This document shows positions 45,941 to 54,949 of a stretch of DNA of 64,000 bases, piece by piece. A model generated the notes under the pieces. That model did no database searches. It saw only the letters and a program-made list of their open reading frames with translations, and was not told where the DNA came from. The DNA comes from Blastococcus mobilis (lineage in GTDB: Bacteria > Actinomycetota > Actinomycetes > Mycobacteriales > Geodermatophilaceae): the NCBI RefSeq assembly GCF_900188025.1, contig NZ_FZNO01000009.1, forward strand, positions 110,667 to 174,666. Direction: 5' to 3'. Every line of letters begins with the position of its first letter. Positions within the stretch are counted from its first letter, which is position 1. Made by a program: the position numbers and the translations under genes.

Positions 45941-46606
45941 TCAGCCGATGGCCGCCACCGCGTCGTCGATCGGGGTCGACCCGCTGACCAGCTCCAGGAC
46001 CACGCCGTCGGGGTCGGCGTCCAGGAGGGCGAGGAGCACGGCCGCCACGTCGTCCCGCGGGACGTTGCCGCGCTCCACGTGCCGGTCCAGGGCGACCCGG
46101 CCGGTGCCTGGTTCGTCGGTGAGGCCGCCCGGCCGCAGGACCGTCGTCCGGAGCCCGGGGCGAGCCCGCACGCCCTCCTCGGCGGCGAGCTTGGCGCGCA
46201 GGTAGGCGACGAAGACGTCGTCGAGACCCTCGGGCCGGCCACCGCCGGCGACCGAGTCCACCCCCATCGACGAGACGAGCAGGTAGCGCTGTACCCCGGC
46301 CCGTTCGGCGGCGTCGGCGAGCAGGACCGCGGCCGCTCGATCGACGGTGTCCTTGCGCGCGGCCCCACTGCCCGGGCCGGCGCCCGCGGCGAAGACGACC
46401 GCTTCCGCGGCGTGCACGACGGCGGCCACGTCGTCGACCGAGGCGGATTCGAGGTCGAGCACGACCGGTTCGACGCCGTCGTCGCGCAGGTCGGCCTCGT
46501 GGCGGGGATCACGGACGATCCCGACGACGGTGTCACCGCGGGCGGACAGCAGACGGCCGAGGCGGCGGGCGACCTGCCCGTGGCCGCCGGCGAGGACGAT
46601 GCGCAT
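45941..46606 (-). CDS. NAD(P)-binding protein, atypical short-chain dehydrogenase
   Basis: A 221-residue Rossmann protein. The nucleotide-binding motif is GGHGQVARRL at residues 7-16 after a first strand MRIVLA; VVFAAGAGPG and RYLLVSSMGVDS follow, as in the HSCARG/YwnB-type atypical SDRs that bind NADPH. The classical YxxxK pair is not present in its usual form. The ATG has no overlap with other genes; it stands alone, convergent to truA and next to the mobA-like gene. The substrate is unknown. Confidence 0.8.
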   Translation of the reverse strand: MRIVLAGGHGQVARRLGRLLSARGDTVVGIVRDPRHEADLRDDGVEPVVLDLESASVDDVAAVVHAAEAVVFAAGAGPGSGAARKDTVDRAAAVLLADAAERAGVQRYLLVSSMGVDSVAGGGRPEGLDDVFVAYLRAKLAAEEGVRARPGLRTTVLRPGGLTDEPGTGRVALDRHVERGNVPRDDVAAVLLALLDADPDGVVLELVSGSTPIDDAVAAIG

Positions 46607-46661
46607 GGACCCGCCCTACCCGCGCCGCGCCCGCCGGCACACCGGCGCGACGGTCAGCTGC

Positions 46662-47312
46662 TCACCCGGGGTCGGGGGGCGCGAGGAACTGCGGGCGGGC
46701 CGGCGGCCTGGCGCGCCCTTCCCGGGCGGCCACGGCCCGCGCCATGGTCCGGGCGCGCGCCAGGTCCGCGGGGGTGTCGCAGTCCAGCCAGGGGGGTGGC
46801 CGGCCGGCCGGCACCTCCGGCCGCAGGCGGCGGACCGCCAGGGGCGCGAGCACCTTGCGCAGGGACGTCGGCCCCTGGGCAGCGGTGACCGCCCCCCGGA
46901 GGGCGGTCGTCCGCCACGCGCCCAGCAGGTACTGGTCGCGGCCGGTGTCGTCCACGACCAGGACGCCGTCGCCGGTGAGGTGCTCCCGCAGCCGGCCGAC
47001 CAGCTCCGCCGTCAGGAAGGGGAGATCGCCGGCGAGCACGAGGACCACGTCGGTACCGGTGGCTGCCAGCCCGGCGCGGATGGCGGCCACCGGGCCGCCC
47101 CCGACCGGCTGCTCGCGGGCCAGCAGGACATCGTCCGGGACGGGTTGCGGGGGACCCACCACGATGCGGCGTTCGGCGTCGCTCACCGCGTCGAGGACGG
47201 CGGCCAGGATCGGGCGGTCACCGACGATCAGCTGTGGTTTCGCCTGGCCGCCCAACCGGGCCGCCTTGCCGCCGGCCAGCACGACGGCCGTGTAGGGCGG
47301 GAGCGGGTCCAC
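46662..47312 (-). CDS. mobA: Molybdenum cofactor guanylyltransferase-like nucleotidyltransferase
   Basis: A 216-residue GT-A-fold nucleotidyltransferase: AVVLAGGKAARLGGQAKP is the nucleotide-binding signature (LAGGxxxRLGG), REQPVGGGPVAAIRAGL follows, and LAGDLPF binds the metal. It attaches GMP to molybdopterin to form the guanine dinucleotide cofactor; a CTP-using MocA relative is also possible. GTG 47312 (MDPLPPYTAVVLAGG) is the preferred start; a longer upstream frame overlaps the fdhD start region. It is divergent from fdhD with 40 nt between, next to moaC, moeA and mogA. Confidence 0.8.
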   Translation of the reverse strand: MDPLPPYTAVVLAGGKAARLGGQAKPQLIVGDRPILAAVLDAVSDAERRIVVGPPQPVPDDVLLAREQPVGGGPVAAIRAGLAATGTDVVLVLAGDLPFLTAELVGRLREHLTGDGVLVVDDTGRDQYLLGAWRTTALRGAVTAAQGPTSLRKVLAPLAVRRLRPEVPAGRPPPWLDCDTPADLARARTMARAVAAREGRARPPARPQFLAPPDPG

Positions 47313-47352
47313 TGCGTCACCGTAGAGCGAGGAGGTGGGTACCGTCCTCCGC

Positions 47353-48189
47353 GTGGGACGAGTCACCAGCCGGACACCGGTGCTACGCATCCGCGGGCCG
47401 CAGCACTCCACCCGGCCCGACACCGTGGCCGCCGAGGAGCCCCTGGAGATCCGCCTCGCCGGCACGCCGCTGGCGGTGACCATGCGGACGCCGGGGGACG
47501 ACTTCGACCTCGTGCACGGCTTCCTCGCGACCGAGGGCGTGATCGCCGGGCACGACGACGTCGCCGGCCTGCGCTACTGCGACTCGGTGGACGCCGACGG
47601 TCGCAACACCTACAACGTCGTGGACGTCGACCTCGCGCCCGGCGTGCCCGTGCCCGACACCGGGCTGGAGCGGAACTTCTACACGTCCAGCTCCTGTGGT
47701 GTCTGCGGGAAGGCGAGCATCGACGCGATCCGGACCAGGACCTCCTACGACGTGGCCGCCGACGGCGCGCGGGTGCCCCTGGAGGTGCTCCTCGCGCTGC
47801 CGGACCGGTTGCGTGCCGAGCAGCAGGTGTTCGAGAAGACCGGCGGGCTGCACGCGGCCGGGCTGTTCACCGCGGCCGGCGAGCTGGGGGCGCTGCGGGA
47901 GGACGTCGGCCGGCACAACGCCGTCGACAAGGTCATCGGCGACGCCGTCCGCGAGGGCCGGCTGCCCCTGGCCGGGCACGTGCTGATGGTGAGCGGCCGG
48001 GCCAGCTTCGAGCTGACCCAGAAAGCGGCGATGGCGGGCATCCCGGTGCTCGCGGCCGTGTCGGCGCCGTCGTCCCTGGCTGTCGAGCTGGCCCGGGAGG
48101 TGGGCATCACCCTCGTCGGGTTCCTCCGGGGCGACGGCTGCAACGTCTACACCCACCAGGACCGGATCGTCCTGCCGGAGGTGGGGTAG
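47353..48189 (+). CDS. fdhD: Formate dehydrogenase accessory sulfurtransferase FdhD
   Basis: A 278-residue FdhD. The conserved [12 protein letters not shown] has cysteines at about 115 and 118, the sulfur-carrying Cxx[25 protein letters not shown], and [19 protein letters not shown] are the further family motifs. It transfers sulfur from IscS to the molybdenum cofactor before it enters formate dehydrogenase. GTG 47353 is chosen; GTG 47335 would put the start on top of its own GGAGG. No formate dehydrogenase gene lies in this window. Confidence 0.92.
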   Translation: MGRVTSRTPVLRIRGPQHSTRPDTVAAEEPLEIRLAGTPLAVTMRTPGDDFDLVHGFLATEGVIAGHDDVAGLRYCDSVDADGRNTYNVVDVDLAPGVPVPDTGLERNFYTSSSCGVCGKASIDAIRTRTSYDVAADGARVPLEVLLALPDRLRAEQQVFEKTGGLHAAGLFTAAGELGALREDVGRHNAVDKVIGDAVREGRLPLAGHVLMVSGRASFELTQKAAMAGIPVLAAVSAPSSLAVELAREVGITLVGFLRGDGCNVYTHQDRIVLPEVG

Positions 48190-48318
48190 GGGAGTCGCCC
48201 CGCGAGGCCGGCAGACGCGGGACGCCCTGCGAGGCGGACCGAGGAGTGGGGGCCGGAGGCTCCCGCGACCGAGGGGCGGGCTGGCTCAGCGCAGGCCGGG
48301 ACGGCACGTGGCCGCGGT

Positions 48319-48335
48319 GCGGTCCGGAGGACCGC
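48319..48335 (-). terminator. Hairpin at the end of the mogA-moaC-moeA transcript
   Basis: GCGGTCC (48319-48325) pairs with GGACCGC (48329-48335) around GGA, three bases past the mogA stop on the minus strand. Short, so only moderately convincing. fdhD converges from the other side. Confidence 0.45.
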
Positions 48336-48337
48336 GA

Positions 48338-48838
48338 TCAGGCATGGTCGCCGCCGCGCAGCTGGCTGACGACGTGGGGGAGCAGCGGACCCAGGACGAC
48401 CAGGGCGTCGCGGACGCCGCCGGTCGACCCCGGCAGGTTCACGATCAGTGTGCGGCCCGCCGTGCCGGCGAGGCCGCGGGAGAGCACCGACGTGGGTACA
48501 CCCTGCTCGGCCCCGTACCGGCGCACCGCCTCGGCGATGCCGGGTGCGTCGCGCTCCAGGACCCGGCGCGTGGCCTCGGGGGTGACGTCGGTGGGGGACA
48601 GTCCGGTGCCGCCCGTGGTGAGGACGACGTCGAAACCCACGTCCACCGCGGCGCGCAGCACCGCCTCGAGCTCCTCGACGTCGTCGGGCCGCACGTGCGG
48701 GCCCTCGACCGCGAAGCCGAGCTCGCGCAGGCCGGCGGCCAGGGTCTCCCCGCTGCGGTCCGCGTAGACACCCGCGGCCGCCCGGTTGGAGGCCGTGACG
48801 ACGACGGCCCGCGCGTTCGCCGGCAGCTCGGTCGTCAC
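48338..48838 (-). CDS. MogA/MoaB family molybdenum cofactor biosynthesis protein
   Basis: A 166-residue protein. VVTASNRAAAGVYADRSGET, DVVLTTGGTGLSPTDVTPEA and GTAGRTLIVNLPGSTGGVRD are the MoCF-domain motifs that bind molybdopterin and adenylate it. The GTG (complement of 48836-48838) overlaps the moaC stop by four bases. With moaC and moeA it forms a three-gene minus-strand operon. MogA versus MoaB cannot be separated by sequence alone. Confidence 0.9.
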   Translation of the reverse strand: MTTELPANARAVVVTASNRAAAGVYADRSGETLAAGLRELGFAVEGPHVRPDDVEELEAVLRAAVDVGFDVVLTTGGTGLSPTDVTPEATRRVLERDAPGIAEAVRRYGAEQGVPTSVLSRGLAGTAGRTLIVNLPGSTGGVRDALVVLGPLLPHVVSQLRGGDHA

Positions 48839-49308
48839 CGCGTCCAGTCCCCGCTCTTGCCACCGGACTTCGCCAGCAGACGGATGTCGGTGATCGCAGC
48901 CCGCGGGTCGACGGCTTTCACCATGTCGATCATCGTGAGCCCGGCGACCGCCACCGAGGTGAGCGCCTCCATCTCGACCCCGGTGCGGTCGGCGGTGCGG
49001 GCGGTCGCGGTGATGTCGATGCCGTCGTCGGTCACGTCGACGTCGACGGTGACGCCGTGCAGGGCGATCGGATGGCACAGGGGCACCAGGTCCGGCGTCC
49101 GCTTGGCCCCGGCGATCCCGGCGATCCGCGCGACGGCGACCGCGTCCCCCTTCGGCACCCCGCGCCCCCGCAGCAGGTCGATCACCTCGGGGCTGACCAG
49201 CACCCGGCCGGCAGCGGTCGCCTCTCGCGCGGTGACCGGCTTGGCGCTGACGTCGACCATGCGGGCGGCCCCGCTCTCGTCCACGTGCGTCAGGCGTTGC
49301 TCGTTCAC
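48835..49308 (-). CDS. moaC: Cyclic pyranopterin monophosphate synthase MoaC
   Basis: A 157-residue enzyme: MVDVSAKPVTAREATAAGRV near the start, AGIAGAKRTPDLVPLCHPIA with the conserved His of the substrate pocket, and VEMEALTSVAVAGLTMIDMVKA. It converts the 8,3'-cyclo-GTP product of MoaA to cPMP. GTG 49308 overlaps the moeA stop and the stop overlaps mogA. moaA and the moaD/moaE subunits of molybdopterin synthase are not in this window. Confidence 0.95.
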   Translation of the reverse strand: MNEQRLTHVDESGAARMVDVSAKPVTAREATAAGRVLVSPEVIDLLRGRGVPKGDAVAVARIAGIAGAKRTPDLVPLCHPIALHGVTVDVDVTDDGIDITATARTADRTGVEMEALTSVAVAGLTMIDMVKAVDPRAAITDIRLLAKSGGKSGDWTR

Positions 49309-50516
49309 TGCAGCGCTCCTTCGATCAGCACGACGTCGACCTCGGCGCCGGCGGGCAGTTCGGTGACGTCCTCGGGGACCACCACCAGGCAGTTCGCGCG
49401 GGCCAGGTGGGCGACCAGGTGCGAGCCGGGACCACCCACCTGGGAGACCCGGCCTCCGTCGTACCGGCCGCGCAGGAACTGGCGCCGTCCGGCGGGGGAG
49501 CGCAGCGCCCCGGCCAGCCGGGCCGGCACGTGCAGCCGGTCGGGGGAGGTGTGCCCGAGGGCGCGCCGCAGTGCGGGGCGGACGAACACCTCGAAGGAGA
49601 CGAACGCGCTGACCGGGTTGCCCGGCAGGGTGACGACGGGCACGCCGTCGACCGTGCCGGCGCCCTGCGGCCCGCCCGGCTGCATGGTCACCTTGACGAA
49701 CTCGACGGTGCCCAGCTCGCGGAAGGCGTCCTTGACCACCTCGTAGGCGCCCGCGCTGACGCCGCCGCTGGTGATCAGCAGGTCCGCGGTGGCCAGTTCG
49801 GCGCGGACGGTGTCGAGGAACTGGTCGACGTCGTCGGGCACGAAGTGCAGCCGGCGTGCCTCCCCGCCGGCGTCCTCGACCGCGGCGACCAGCAGCTGGG
49901 AGTTGGACTCGTAGATCTGCCCCGGCAGCAGCGGCTGTCCCGGCGCGACGAGCTCGCTGCCGGTGGACAGGATCAGGACGCGCGGCTTCCTGCGCACGGG
50001 CAGGGACGTGACGCCCACGGCCGCGGCCAGCCCGAGCTGGGCGGCACCGAGCGGGCTGCCGGCCTGGAGGGCCGTGGTCCCCTGCGTGATGTCCTCGCCC
50101 GCGGCCCGGAGGTGGCTGCCGGCGGGGGGAGCGTCCCGGATCTCCACGACGTCGGTGCCACCGTCGGTCAGCTCCACCGGGACGACGACATCGGCGCCGG
50201 GCGGCAGCGGGGCGCCGGTCATGATCCGGTGCACGGTGCCCGGCGCCAGCGGGACGACGTCGGTCCGCCCGGCCGGGATGTCCTCGGCGACGGTGAGCCG
50301 GACAGCTGCCCGGGACGCGCCCGCCACCTCGGCCCAGCGGGCTGCGTAGCCGTCCATCGCGGAGTTGTCGAAGCCAGGAAGCGCGACCCTCGCGGCGACG
50401 TCCCGGGCCAGCACGCGGCCGTGGGCCGCGGCGAGGGGGACCTCCTCCTCGGGGAGGGGAGGGAGCAGCGCGGCGACCACTGCCTGGTGTTCCTCGACCG
50501 TGCGCACGGGGCACAT
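49305..50516 (-). CDS. moeA: Molybdopterin molybdenumtransferase
   Basis: A 403-residue gephyrin-like enzyme that inserts molybdenum into molybdopterin. Motifs: DNSAMDGYA, VHRIMTGAPLPPGADVVVPV, LILSTGSELV, LLITSGGVSAGAYEVVKDAF and VVTLPGNPVSAFVSFEVFVR. Normal length. It is the first gene of the minus-strand moeA-moaC-mogA operon, divergent from the sugar kinase with 60 nt between. Confidence 0.95.
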   Translation of the reverse strand: MCPVRTVEEHQAVVAALLPPLPEEEVPLAAAHGRVLARDVAARVALPGFDNSAMDGYAARWAEVAGASRAAVRLTVAEDIPAGRTDVVPLAPGTVHRIMTGAPLPPGADVVVPVELTDGGTDVVEIRDAPPAGSHLRAAGEDITQGTTALQAGSPLGAAQLGLAAAVGVTSLPVRRKPRVLILSTGSELVAPGQPLLPGQIYESNSQLLVAAVEDAGGEARRLHFVPDDVDQFLDTVRAELATADLLITSGGVSAGAYEVVKDAFRELGTVEFVKVTMQPGGPQGAGTVDGVPVVTLPGNPVSAFVSFEVFVRPALRRALGHTSPDRLHVPARLAGALRSPAGRRQFLRGRYDGGRVSQVGGPGSHLVAHLARANCLVVVPEDVTELPAGAEVDVVLIEGALQ

Positions 50517-50576
50517 CCTGACCGATCGACCCCGGGCCGGCCCCCTCGGTGCCGTCCACGACCGGAGGGATCACGG

Positions 50577-51566
50577 ATGGCCGACGTCGTCGTCCTCGGG
50601 CAGGTGGGCCGGGAGCTGGTCCTGCGCATCGAGGAGATCCCCGCGTCCGGGGGCTCCGCGTCGGCCAGCGGCCGTCGCGAACTCCTGGGCGGCAAGGGGG
50701 CCAACCAGGCGGTGGCGCTCGCCCAGCTCGGTGTGCCCGTTGCGCTCCTCGGCGTCGTCGGGGACGACGGCCCGGGTCGGCAGGCCCGCGCCCAGGCCGC
50801 CGAGGACGGTATCGACGTCTCCTGCGTCGTGGTCCGGCCGGGCGCCGACACCGCACTCCTGCTGGACCTCGTCGACGACGGTGACTGCAGGCTGGTCCTG
50901 CACGTGCCGTCCGAGGCCCTCCTGACGCCGGCGGACGTCGCGGCCGCGGCCGGCCAGCTGAGCACCTGCCAGGTGCTGCTGGCCCAGTTGCAGCAGCCGG
51001 GGGACGCGGTGCAGGCAGCCCTGGAGGGCCTGCCGGACTCCACGGTCGTGGTCACGGACGGCGCCCCTGCCGACGAGGCGACCCGTGCGGCCGTACTCGG
51101 TCGCGCAGCCGTCCTCCGTGCGGAAGCGCCGGAGGTCGATCGCCTCGTCGGCCGGTCCCTCACGGGGGTCGACGACGTGCGTGCGGCCGCTGCCGACCTG
51201 CTCGCGGCCGGTCCGCGCCTGGTGGCACTCGGCGTCGAGGGAGCCGGGGACCTGGTCGCCTGGCGGTCCGGACCGACGCTGGGAGTCGATGCGCTGGACC
51301 TCGAGATCGATCCCCGCTGGGCCGACGGCGACGTCCTCGTGCCGCACCTGGGGGCGCGGCCGGTCGATCCGACCGGTGCCGGCGACGCCTATGTCGCCAC
51401 GCTCGCCGCGACCCTGCTCGGCGGCGCCGGTCCCGAGGATGCCACCTGGGCCGCCTCGGCGGCCGCGGCGGTCACCGTCGCGCACGCCGGCGGACGCCCG
51501 GAGTTGGACGCGGAAGCGCTGGGCGAGATCGTCCGCCGGCACAGGATCGCTGAGCATCCCGGCTAA
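50577..51566 (+). CDS. PfkB-family carbohydrate kinase (ribokinase-like)
   Basis: A 329-residue kinase. The first PfkB signature is GGKGANQAVALAQLG (residues 38-52) and the second is DPTGAGDAYV, with the catalytic base Asp270. The N-terminus MADVVVLGQVGRELVLRIEE and the GVVGDDGPGRQARAQ segment are ribokinase-like. ATG 50577 has GGAGGGA 8-14 nt upstream. The substrate could be ribose or another sugar; the neighbours give no clue. Followed 36 nt later by a carbonic anhydrase. Confidence 0.85.
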   Translation: MADVVVLGQVGRELVLRIEEIPASGGSASASGRRELLGGKGANQAVALAQLGVPVALLGVVGDDGPGRQARAQAAEDGIDVSCVVVRPGADTALLLDLVDDGDCRLVLHVPSEALLTPADVAAAAGQLSTCQVLLAQLQQPGDAVQAALEGLPDSTVVVTDGAPADEATRAAVLGRAAVLRAEAPEVDRLVGRSLTGVDDVRAAAADLLAAGPRLVALGVEGAGDLVAWRSGPTLGVDALDLEIDPRWADGDVLVPHLGARPVDPTGAGDAYVATLAATLLGGAGPEDATWAASAAAAVTVAHAGGRPELDAEALGEIVRRHRIAEHPG

Positions 51567-51602
51567 GGTCCGGTCCTACGGGTCCGAGGGTGGGAGGAAC
51601 AC

Positions 51603-52088
51603 GTGGCCGAGATCGACCGGATGCTGCTGGCGAACGAGGAGTGGGCGAGTCGGTTCCCGGGTGCGCTGGCCGCGCGCCCGGCCCGCGCCGTGGCCGTCGT
51701 CGCGTGCATGGACTCCCGCATGCCGCTGTTCGGGCTCCTGGGCCTGGCGGTCGGTGACGCCCACGTCATCCGCAACGCCGGTGGGGTCGTCACCGACGAC
51801 ACGATCCGGTCGCTCACGATCTCCCAGCACCTGCTCGGCACCCGCGAGATCGTGCTGGTGCACCACACGGAGTGCGGCCTGGAGGCGACCACCGAACAGG
51901 CCTTCGCCGATCAGGTCGAGCAGGCGACCGGCCACCGGCCGCCGTGGCCGGTGCGCGCGTTCAGCGATGTCGACGCCGACGTCCGGGAGTCGATGAGGCT
52001 CCTGCGGGAGAGCCCCTACCTGCTCTCGCACGAGGTCCGGGGCACCGTCTACGACGTCGCGACGGGCCGGCTCCGCGAGGTCGTCTGA
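51603..52088 (+). CDS. Beta carbonic anhydrase, small form
   Basis: A 161-residue enzyme interconverting CO2 and bicarbonate. Zinc ligands are Cys35 (ACMDSRM), His88 and Cys91 (HHTECGL), with the Asp37-Arg39 dyad of the beta class. It is shorter than plant-type beta enzymes, like the archaeal cab and some mycobacterial forms. GTG 51603 has GGGAGG upstream. There is no signal peptide, so it is cytoplasmic. Confidence 0.92.
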   Translation: MAEIDRMLLANEEWASRFPGALAARPARAVAVVACMDSRMPLFGLLGLAVGDAHVIRNAGGVVTDDTIRSLTISQHLLGTREIVLVHHTECGLEATTEQAFADQVEQATGHRPPWPVRAFSDVDADVRESMRLLRESPYLLSHEVRGTVYDVATGRLREVV

Positions 52089-52253
52089 CCGCTCCCAGGC
52101 GCCCGGGCCCGTCCCCGGGGGCGGCGTGCCGTCAAGGGACGCGCCGAGGGTGGGACGGGGAAGTCCGACCTTGGACATGCGTGTGCGGTCCGTCACAGAT
52201 ACCGTCCGACTGCCGCGATCACGGCGCGTGTCCAGACGAAGACGGAGAAGTAG

Positions 52254-53882
52254 ATGCGCAGATCTGGAGGGCGACTTGGTCGCCTCCTCGTCGGTGCCGC
52301 GGTCATCACCGCGACCGGCATGAGCGTCCCAACGGCGGCCACCGCCGCCCCCGCGGGGACGACGGGCGAGACGGAGAACTACCTCGTCCTCTTCAAGGGT
52401 TCTTCCAGCCCCCGTGACGCCGAGTCGATCGTCACTCGGGCCGGTGGCACCGTCGTCGCGAACTACGCCGAGATCGGCGTGCTCGTCGCGCGGAGCAACA
52501 ACACCGCGTTCGACGAGACCGTCCGCGCCAACGACAAGGTCGAGGGTGCGTCGGCGACGACCGACTTCGCCACGCGACTCGAGACCGTCGAACCCGACCA
52601 GGATGGGGCACCGTCCGGGCCGCAGCCCGGCGACCTGCCCAACGCTCCCGCGACCGACGCGGACACGTTCTCGCCCCTCCAGTGGGACATGCGGCAGATC
52701 CAGGCGCCCGAGGCCCACGCCATCACCGGCGGCAGCGAGGCGGTCGTCGTCGGGACCATCGACACCGGCGTCGACTACCGGCACCCCGACCTTCGCGCCA
52801 ACATCTCCGACGCGCACAGCGCCAACTGCCTCGGCGGCAAGCCCGTGCCGGGTGCGGCGGCGGCCGACGACGACAACGGGCACGGCACGCACACGGCCGG
52901 GACGATCGCCGCGGCCTCGAACGGTAAGGGCATCGTCGGCGTCGCGCCGAACGTGCAGATCGCCAGCATCAAGGCCGCTACCGCGGAGGGCTACTTCTTC
53001 GTGGAGGCGGTCGTCTGCGCGTTCATGTGGGCGGCCGAGCAGAAGATCGACGTGACGAACAACAGCTACTTCGTCGACCCGTTCCTCTTCAACTGTCGCA
53101 ACGACGAGGAACAGCGGGCTATTTGGAAGGCCGTGCAGCGCGCCGTCCGCTACGCCATGCAGGAGGGCGTGACGGTGGTCGCCTCGGAGGGCAACAACTC
53201 CGAGGACCTCTCGCACCCGTCGCAGGACCGCACCAGCCCGGACTACCCGCCGGGCAACGAGGTGGAGCGCGAGGTGACCAATGCGTGCGTCGTCCTCCCC
53301 GTGGAGCTCCCCGGGGTCATCGGCGTCACGGCCACCGGCAGCACGGTGCAGGACACCAGCGCCGGCCAGTACCCGGACAACCTGAAGTCGTTCTACTCGA
53401 GCTACGGCGTGAGCACCGCCGACGTGGCGGCGCCGGGCGGTGACTCGGTCTTCTTCACGCCGGACTCGGTGAACGGCCGGGTGCTGTCGACGTATCCCGC
53501 CAACCAGCCCTGCACGCGCAGCAAGCAGGAGCCGACGGGTGAGCCGACCTACCCGGTCGCGACGTACTGCTACCTGCAGGGCACCTCGATGGCGGGTCCG
53601 CACGTCGCGGGCGTCGCCGCGCTGGTGATCAGCCGGTTCGGCGACCTGGAGACCCCGCAGAACGGAAAGCTGCGGCCGACCCAGGTGGAGCAGCTCATCC
53701 AGCAGACAGCGGACCCGCAGTCCTGCCCGGAGACGCTGCCGGCCCGCTACGAGACCGTCGGTGCCGGCTCGGAGAGCGGTACCCCGCCCACCTGCCAGGG
53801 CGGCGACGGGCACACGTCCTGGTACGGGACGGGCCAGGTCGACGCGCTCGCCGCGGTGACCAACGACAGGTCCAACGGCTGA
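52254..53882 (+). CDS. Secreted subtilisin-family serine protease (S8)
   Basis: A 542-residue protease with a Sec-type signal peptide (about residues 1-32, ending ATAA), an I9-type prodomain ([18 protein letters not shown] and on) and a catalytic domain. The triad is Asp170 ([13 protein letters not shown]), His213 ([10 protein letters not shown]) and Ser445 ([13 protein letters not shown]), with the oxyanion Asn at about 314 (ASEGNN). There is no C-terminal membrane anchor, so it is released and not a mycosin. It has six or more cysteines that could form disulfides outside the cell. A perfect 14-bp terminator follows. Confidence 0.95.
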   Translation: MRRSGGRLGRLLVGAAVITATGMSVPTAATAAPAGTTGETENYLVLFKGSSSPRDAESIVTRAGGTVVANYAEIGVLVARSNNTAFDETVRANDKVEGASATTDFATRLETVEPDQDGAPSGPQPGDLPNAPATDADTFSPLQWDMRQIQAPEAHAITGGSEAVVVGTIDTGVDYRHPDLRANISDAHSANCLGGKPVPGAAAADDDNGHGTHTAGTIAAASNGKGIVGVAPNVQIASIKAATAEGYFFVEAVVCAFMWAAEQKIDVTNNSYFVDPFLFNCRNDEEQRAIWKAVQRAVRYAMQEGVTVVASEGNNSEDLSHPSQDRTSPDYPPGNEVEREVTNACVVLPVELPGVIGVTATGSTVQDTSAGQYPDNLKSFYSSYGVSTADVAAPGGDSVFFTPDSVNGRVLSTYPANQPCTRSKQEPTGEPTYPVATYCYLQGTSMAGPHVAGVAALVISRFGDLETPQNGKLRPTQVEQLIQQTADPQSCPETLPARYETVGAGSESGTPPTCQGGDGHTSWYGTGQVDALAAVTNDRSNG

Positions 53883-53898
53883 CCTGAGGTGGATGGGG

Positions 53899-53929
53899 GA
53901 GGGGCCGGCCGCGTCGCGGCCGGCCCCTC
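53899..53929 (+). terminator. 14-bp perfect hairpin after the S8 protease
   Basis: GAGGGGCCGGCCGC (53899-53912) pairs with GCGGCCGGCCCCTC (53916-53929) around GTC. Confidence 0.85.
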
Positions 53930-53961
53930 GTCCGTCCGCGGGACGGCCCCCGCCCGGCGGC

Positions 53962-53970
53962 TGGTATCGT
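53962..53970 (+). promoter_or_regulatory. Extended -10 promoter candidate for rplM
   Basis: TGGTATCGT (53962-53970) is an extended -10 (TGn-TATCGT), directly after the protease terminator. The -35 is weak. It would give a leader of about 100 nt. Confidence 0.55.
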
Positions 53971-54078
53971 GACCCGCTGGCGCGCGCAAGCCGGCTGGTG
54001 CCCGCGTGTCGCAACGTCTCCCGTGCTCGGCGAGGCGAACCCACCAGCCATCCCGACGACGAAGAGGACACGAGCGCC

Positions 54079-54522
54079 GTGCGCACGTACACCCCCAAGC
54101 CCGGCGAGATCGCCCGGGCCTGGCACGTCATCGACGCCACTGACGTGGTGCTCGGTCGACTGGCCAGCCAGACCGCGCAGCTCCTGCGCGGCAAGCACAA
54201 GCCCCAGTACGCCCCGCACGTGGACGTCGGTGACTTCGTCGTCATCGTGAACGCGGGCAAGGTCGCGCTGACCGGTTCCAAGCGGGACGACAAGCGCGCC
54301 TACCGGCACTCCGGCCACCCCGGTGGTCTGAAGACGATCAACGTGGGCGACCAGCTGCGCACCCACCCCGACCGCGTCATCGAGCGCGCGGTCAAGGGGA
54401 TGCTGCCGCACAACACCCTCGGACGGCAGATGCTCTCCAAGCTCAAGGTGTACGCCGGCCCCGAGCACCCCCACGCTGCGCAGCAGCCCCAGACCTTCGA
54501 GATCAAGCAGGTGGCCCAGTGA
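54079..54522 (+). CDS. rplM: 50S ribosomal protein L13
   Basis: A 147-residue L13: [40 protein letters not shown] and [20 protein letters not shown] with [18 protein letters not shown] 54079 with GAAGAGGAC upstream is preferred; the frame opens further upstream without a ribosome site. L13 is an early 50S assembly protein. Its stop overlaps the rpsI GTG (GTGA). Confidence 0.97.
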   Translation: MRTYTPKPGEIARAWHVIDATDVVLGRLASQTAQLLRGKHKPQYAPHVDVGDFVVIVNAGKVALTGSKRDDKRAYRHSGHPGGLKTINVGDQLRTHPDRVIERAVKGMLPHNTLGRQMLSKLKVYAGPEHPHAAQQPQTFEIKQVAQ

Positions 54523-54938
54523 CCCACGCCGCGACCCTGACCGACGCCGACGGGCGTCCCATCCAGACGGTCGGCCGTCGCAAGGAGGCCATCGTCCGCG
54601 TGCGGCTCCTCCCGGGGACCGGCCAGTTCAAGCTGAACGGCCGCAGCCTCGAGGAGTACTTCCCGAACAAGGTGCACCAGCAGCTCATCCGTGAGCCGTT
54701 CGTGATTCTGGAGAAGACCGAGCAGTACGACGTCGTCGGCCTCCTCAAGGGTGGCGGCGTCACCGGCCAGGCCGGTGCCCTGCGCCTGGCGATCGCCCGC
54801 GCCCTGATCGAGGTCGAGGCCGACGACCGTCCGGCCCTGAAGAAGGCCGGCTTCCTCACTCGGGACGCGCGCGCCACCGAGCGCAAGAAGTACGGCCTGA
54901 AGAAGGCGCGCAAGGCGCCTCAGTACTCCAAGCGCTGA
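54519..54938 (+). CDS. rpsI: 30S ribosomal protein S9
   Basis: A 139-residue S9: [60 protein letters not shown] and the C-terminal tail [17 protein letters not shown] that reaches the P-site tRNA. Normal length. It overlaps rplM by four bases and is followed by glmM 11 nt later. Confidence 0.98.
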   Translation: MTHAATLTDADGRPIQTVGRRKEAIVRVRLLPGTGQFKLNGRSLEEYFPNKVHQQLIREPFVILEKTEQYDVVGLLKGGGVTGQAGALRLAIARALIEVEADDRPALKKAGFLTRDARATERKKYGLKKARKAPQYSKR

Positions 54939-54949
54939 CCCGCACGTCG

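Noticed and set aside
52254..53882. Subtilase as a mycosin of a type VII secretion system
   Set aside because: There is no C-terminal transmembrane anchor and no ESX genes nearby.
53893..54078. N-terminal extension of L13 upstream of 54079
   Set aside because: The extension crosses the terminator and promoter region, has no ribosome site, and L13 homologues start at the RTYTPKP segment.
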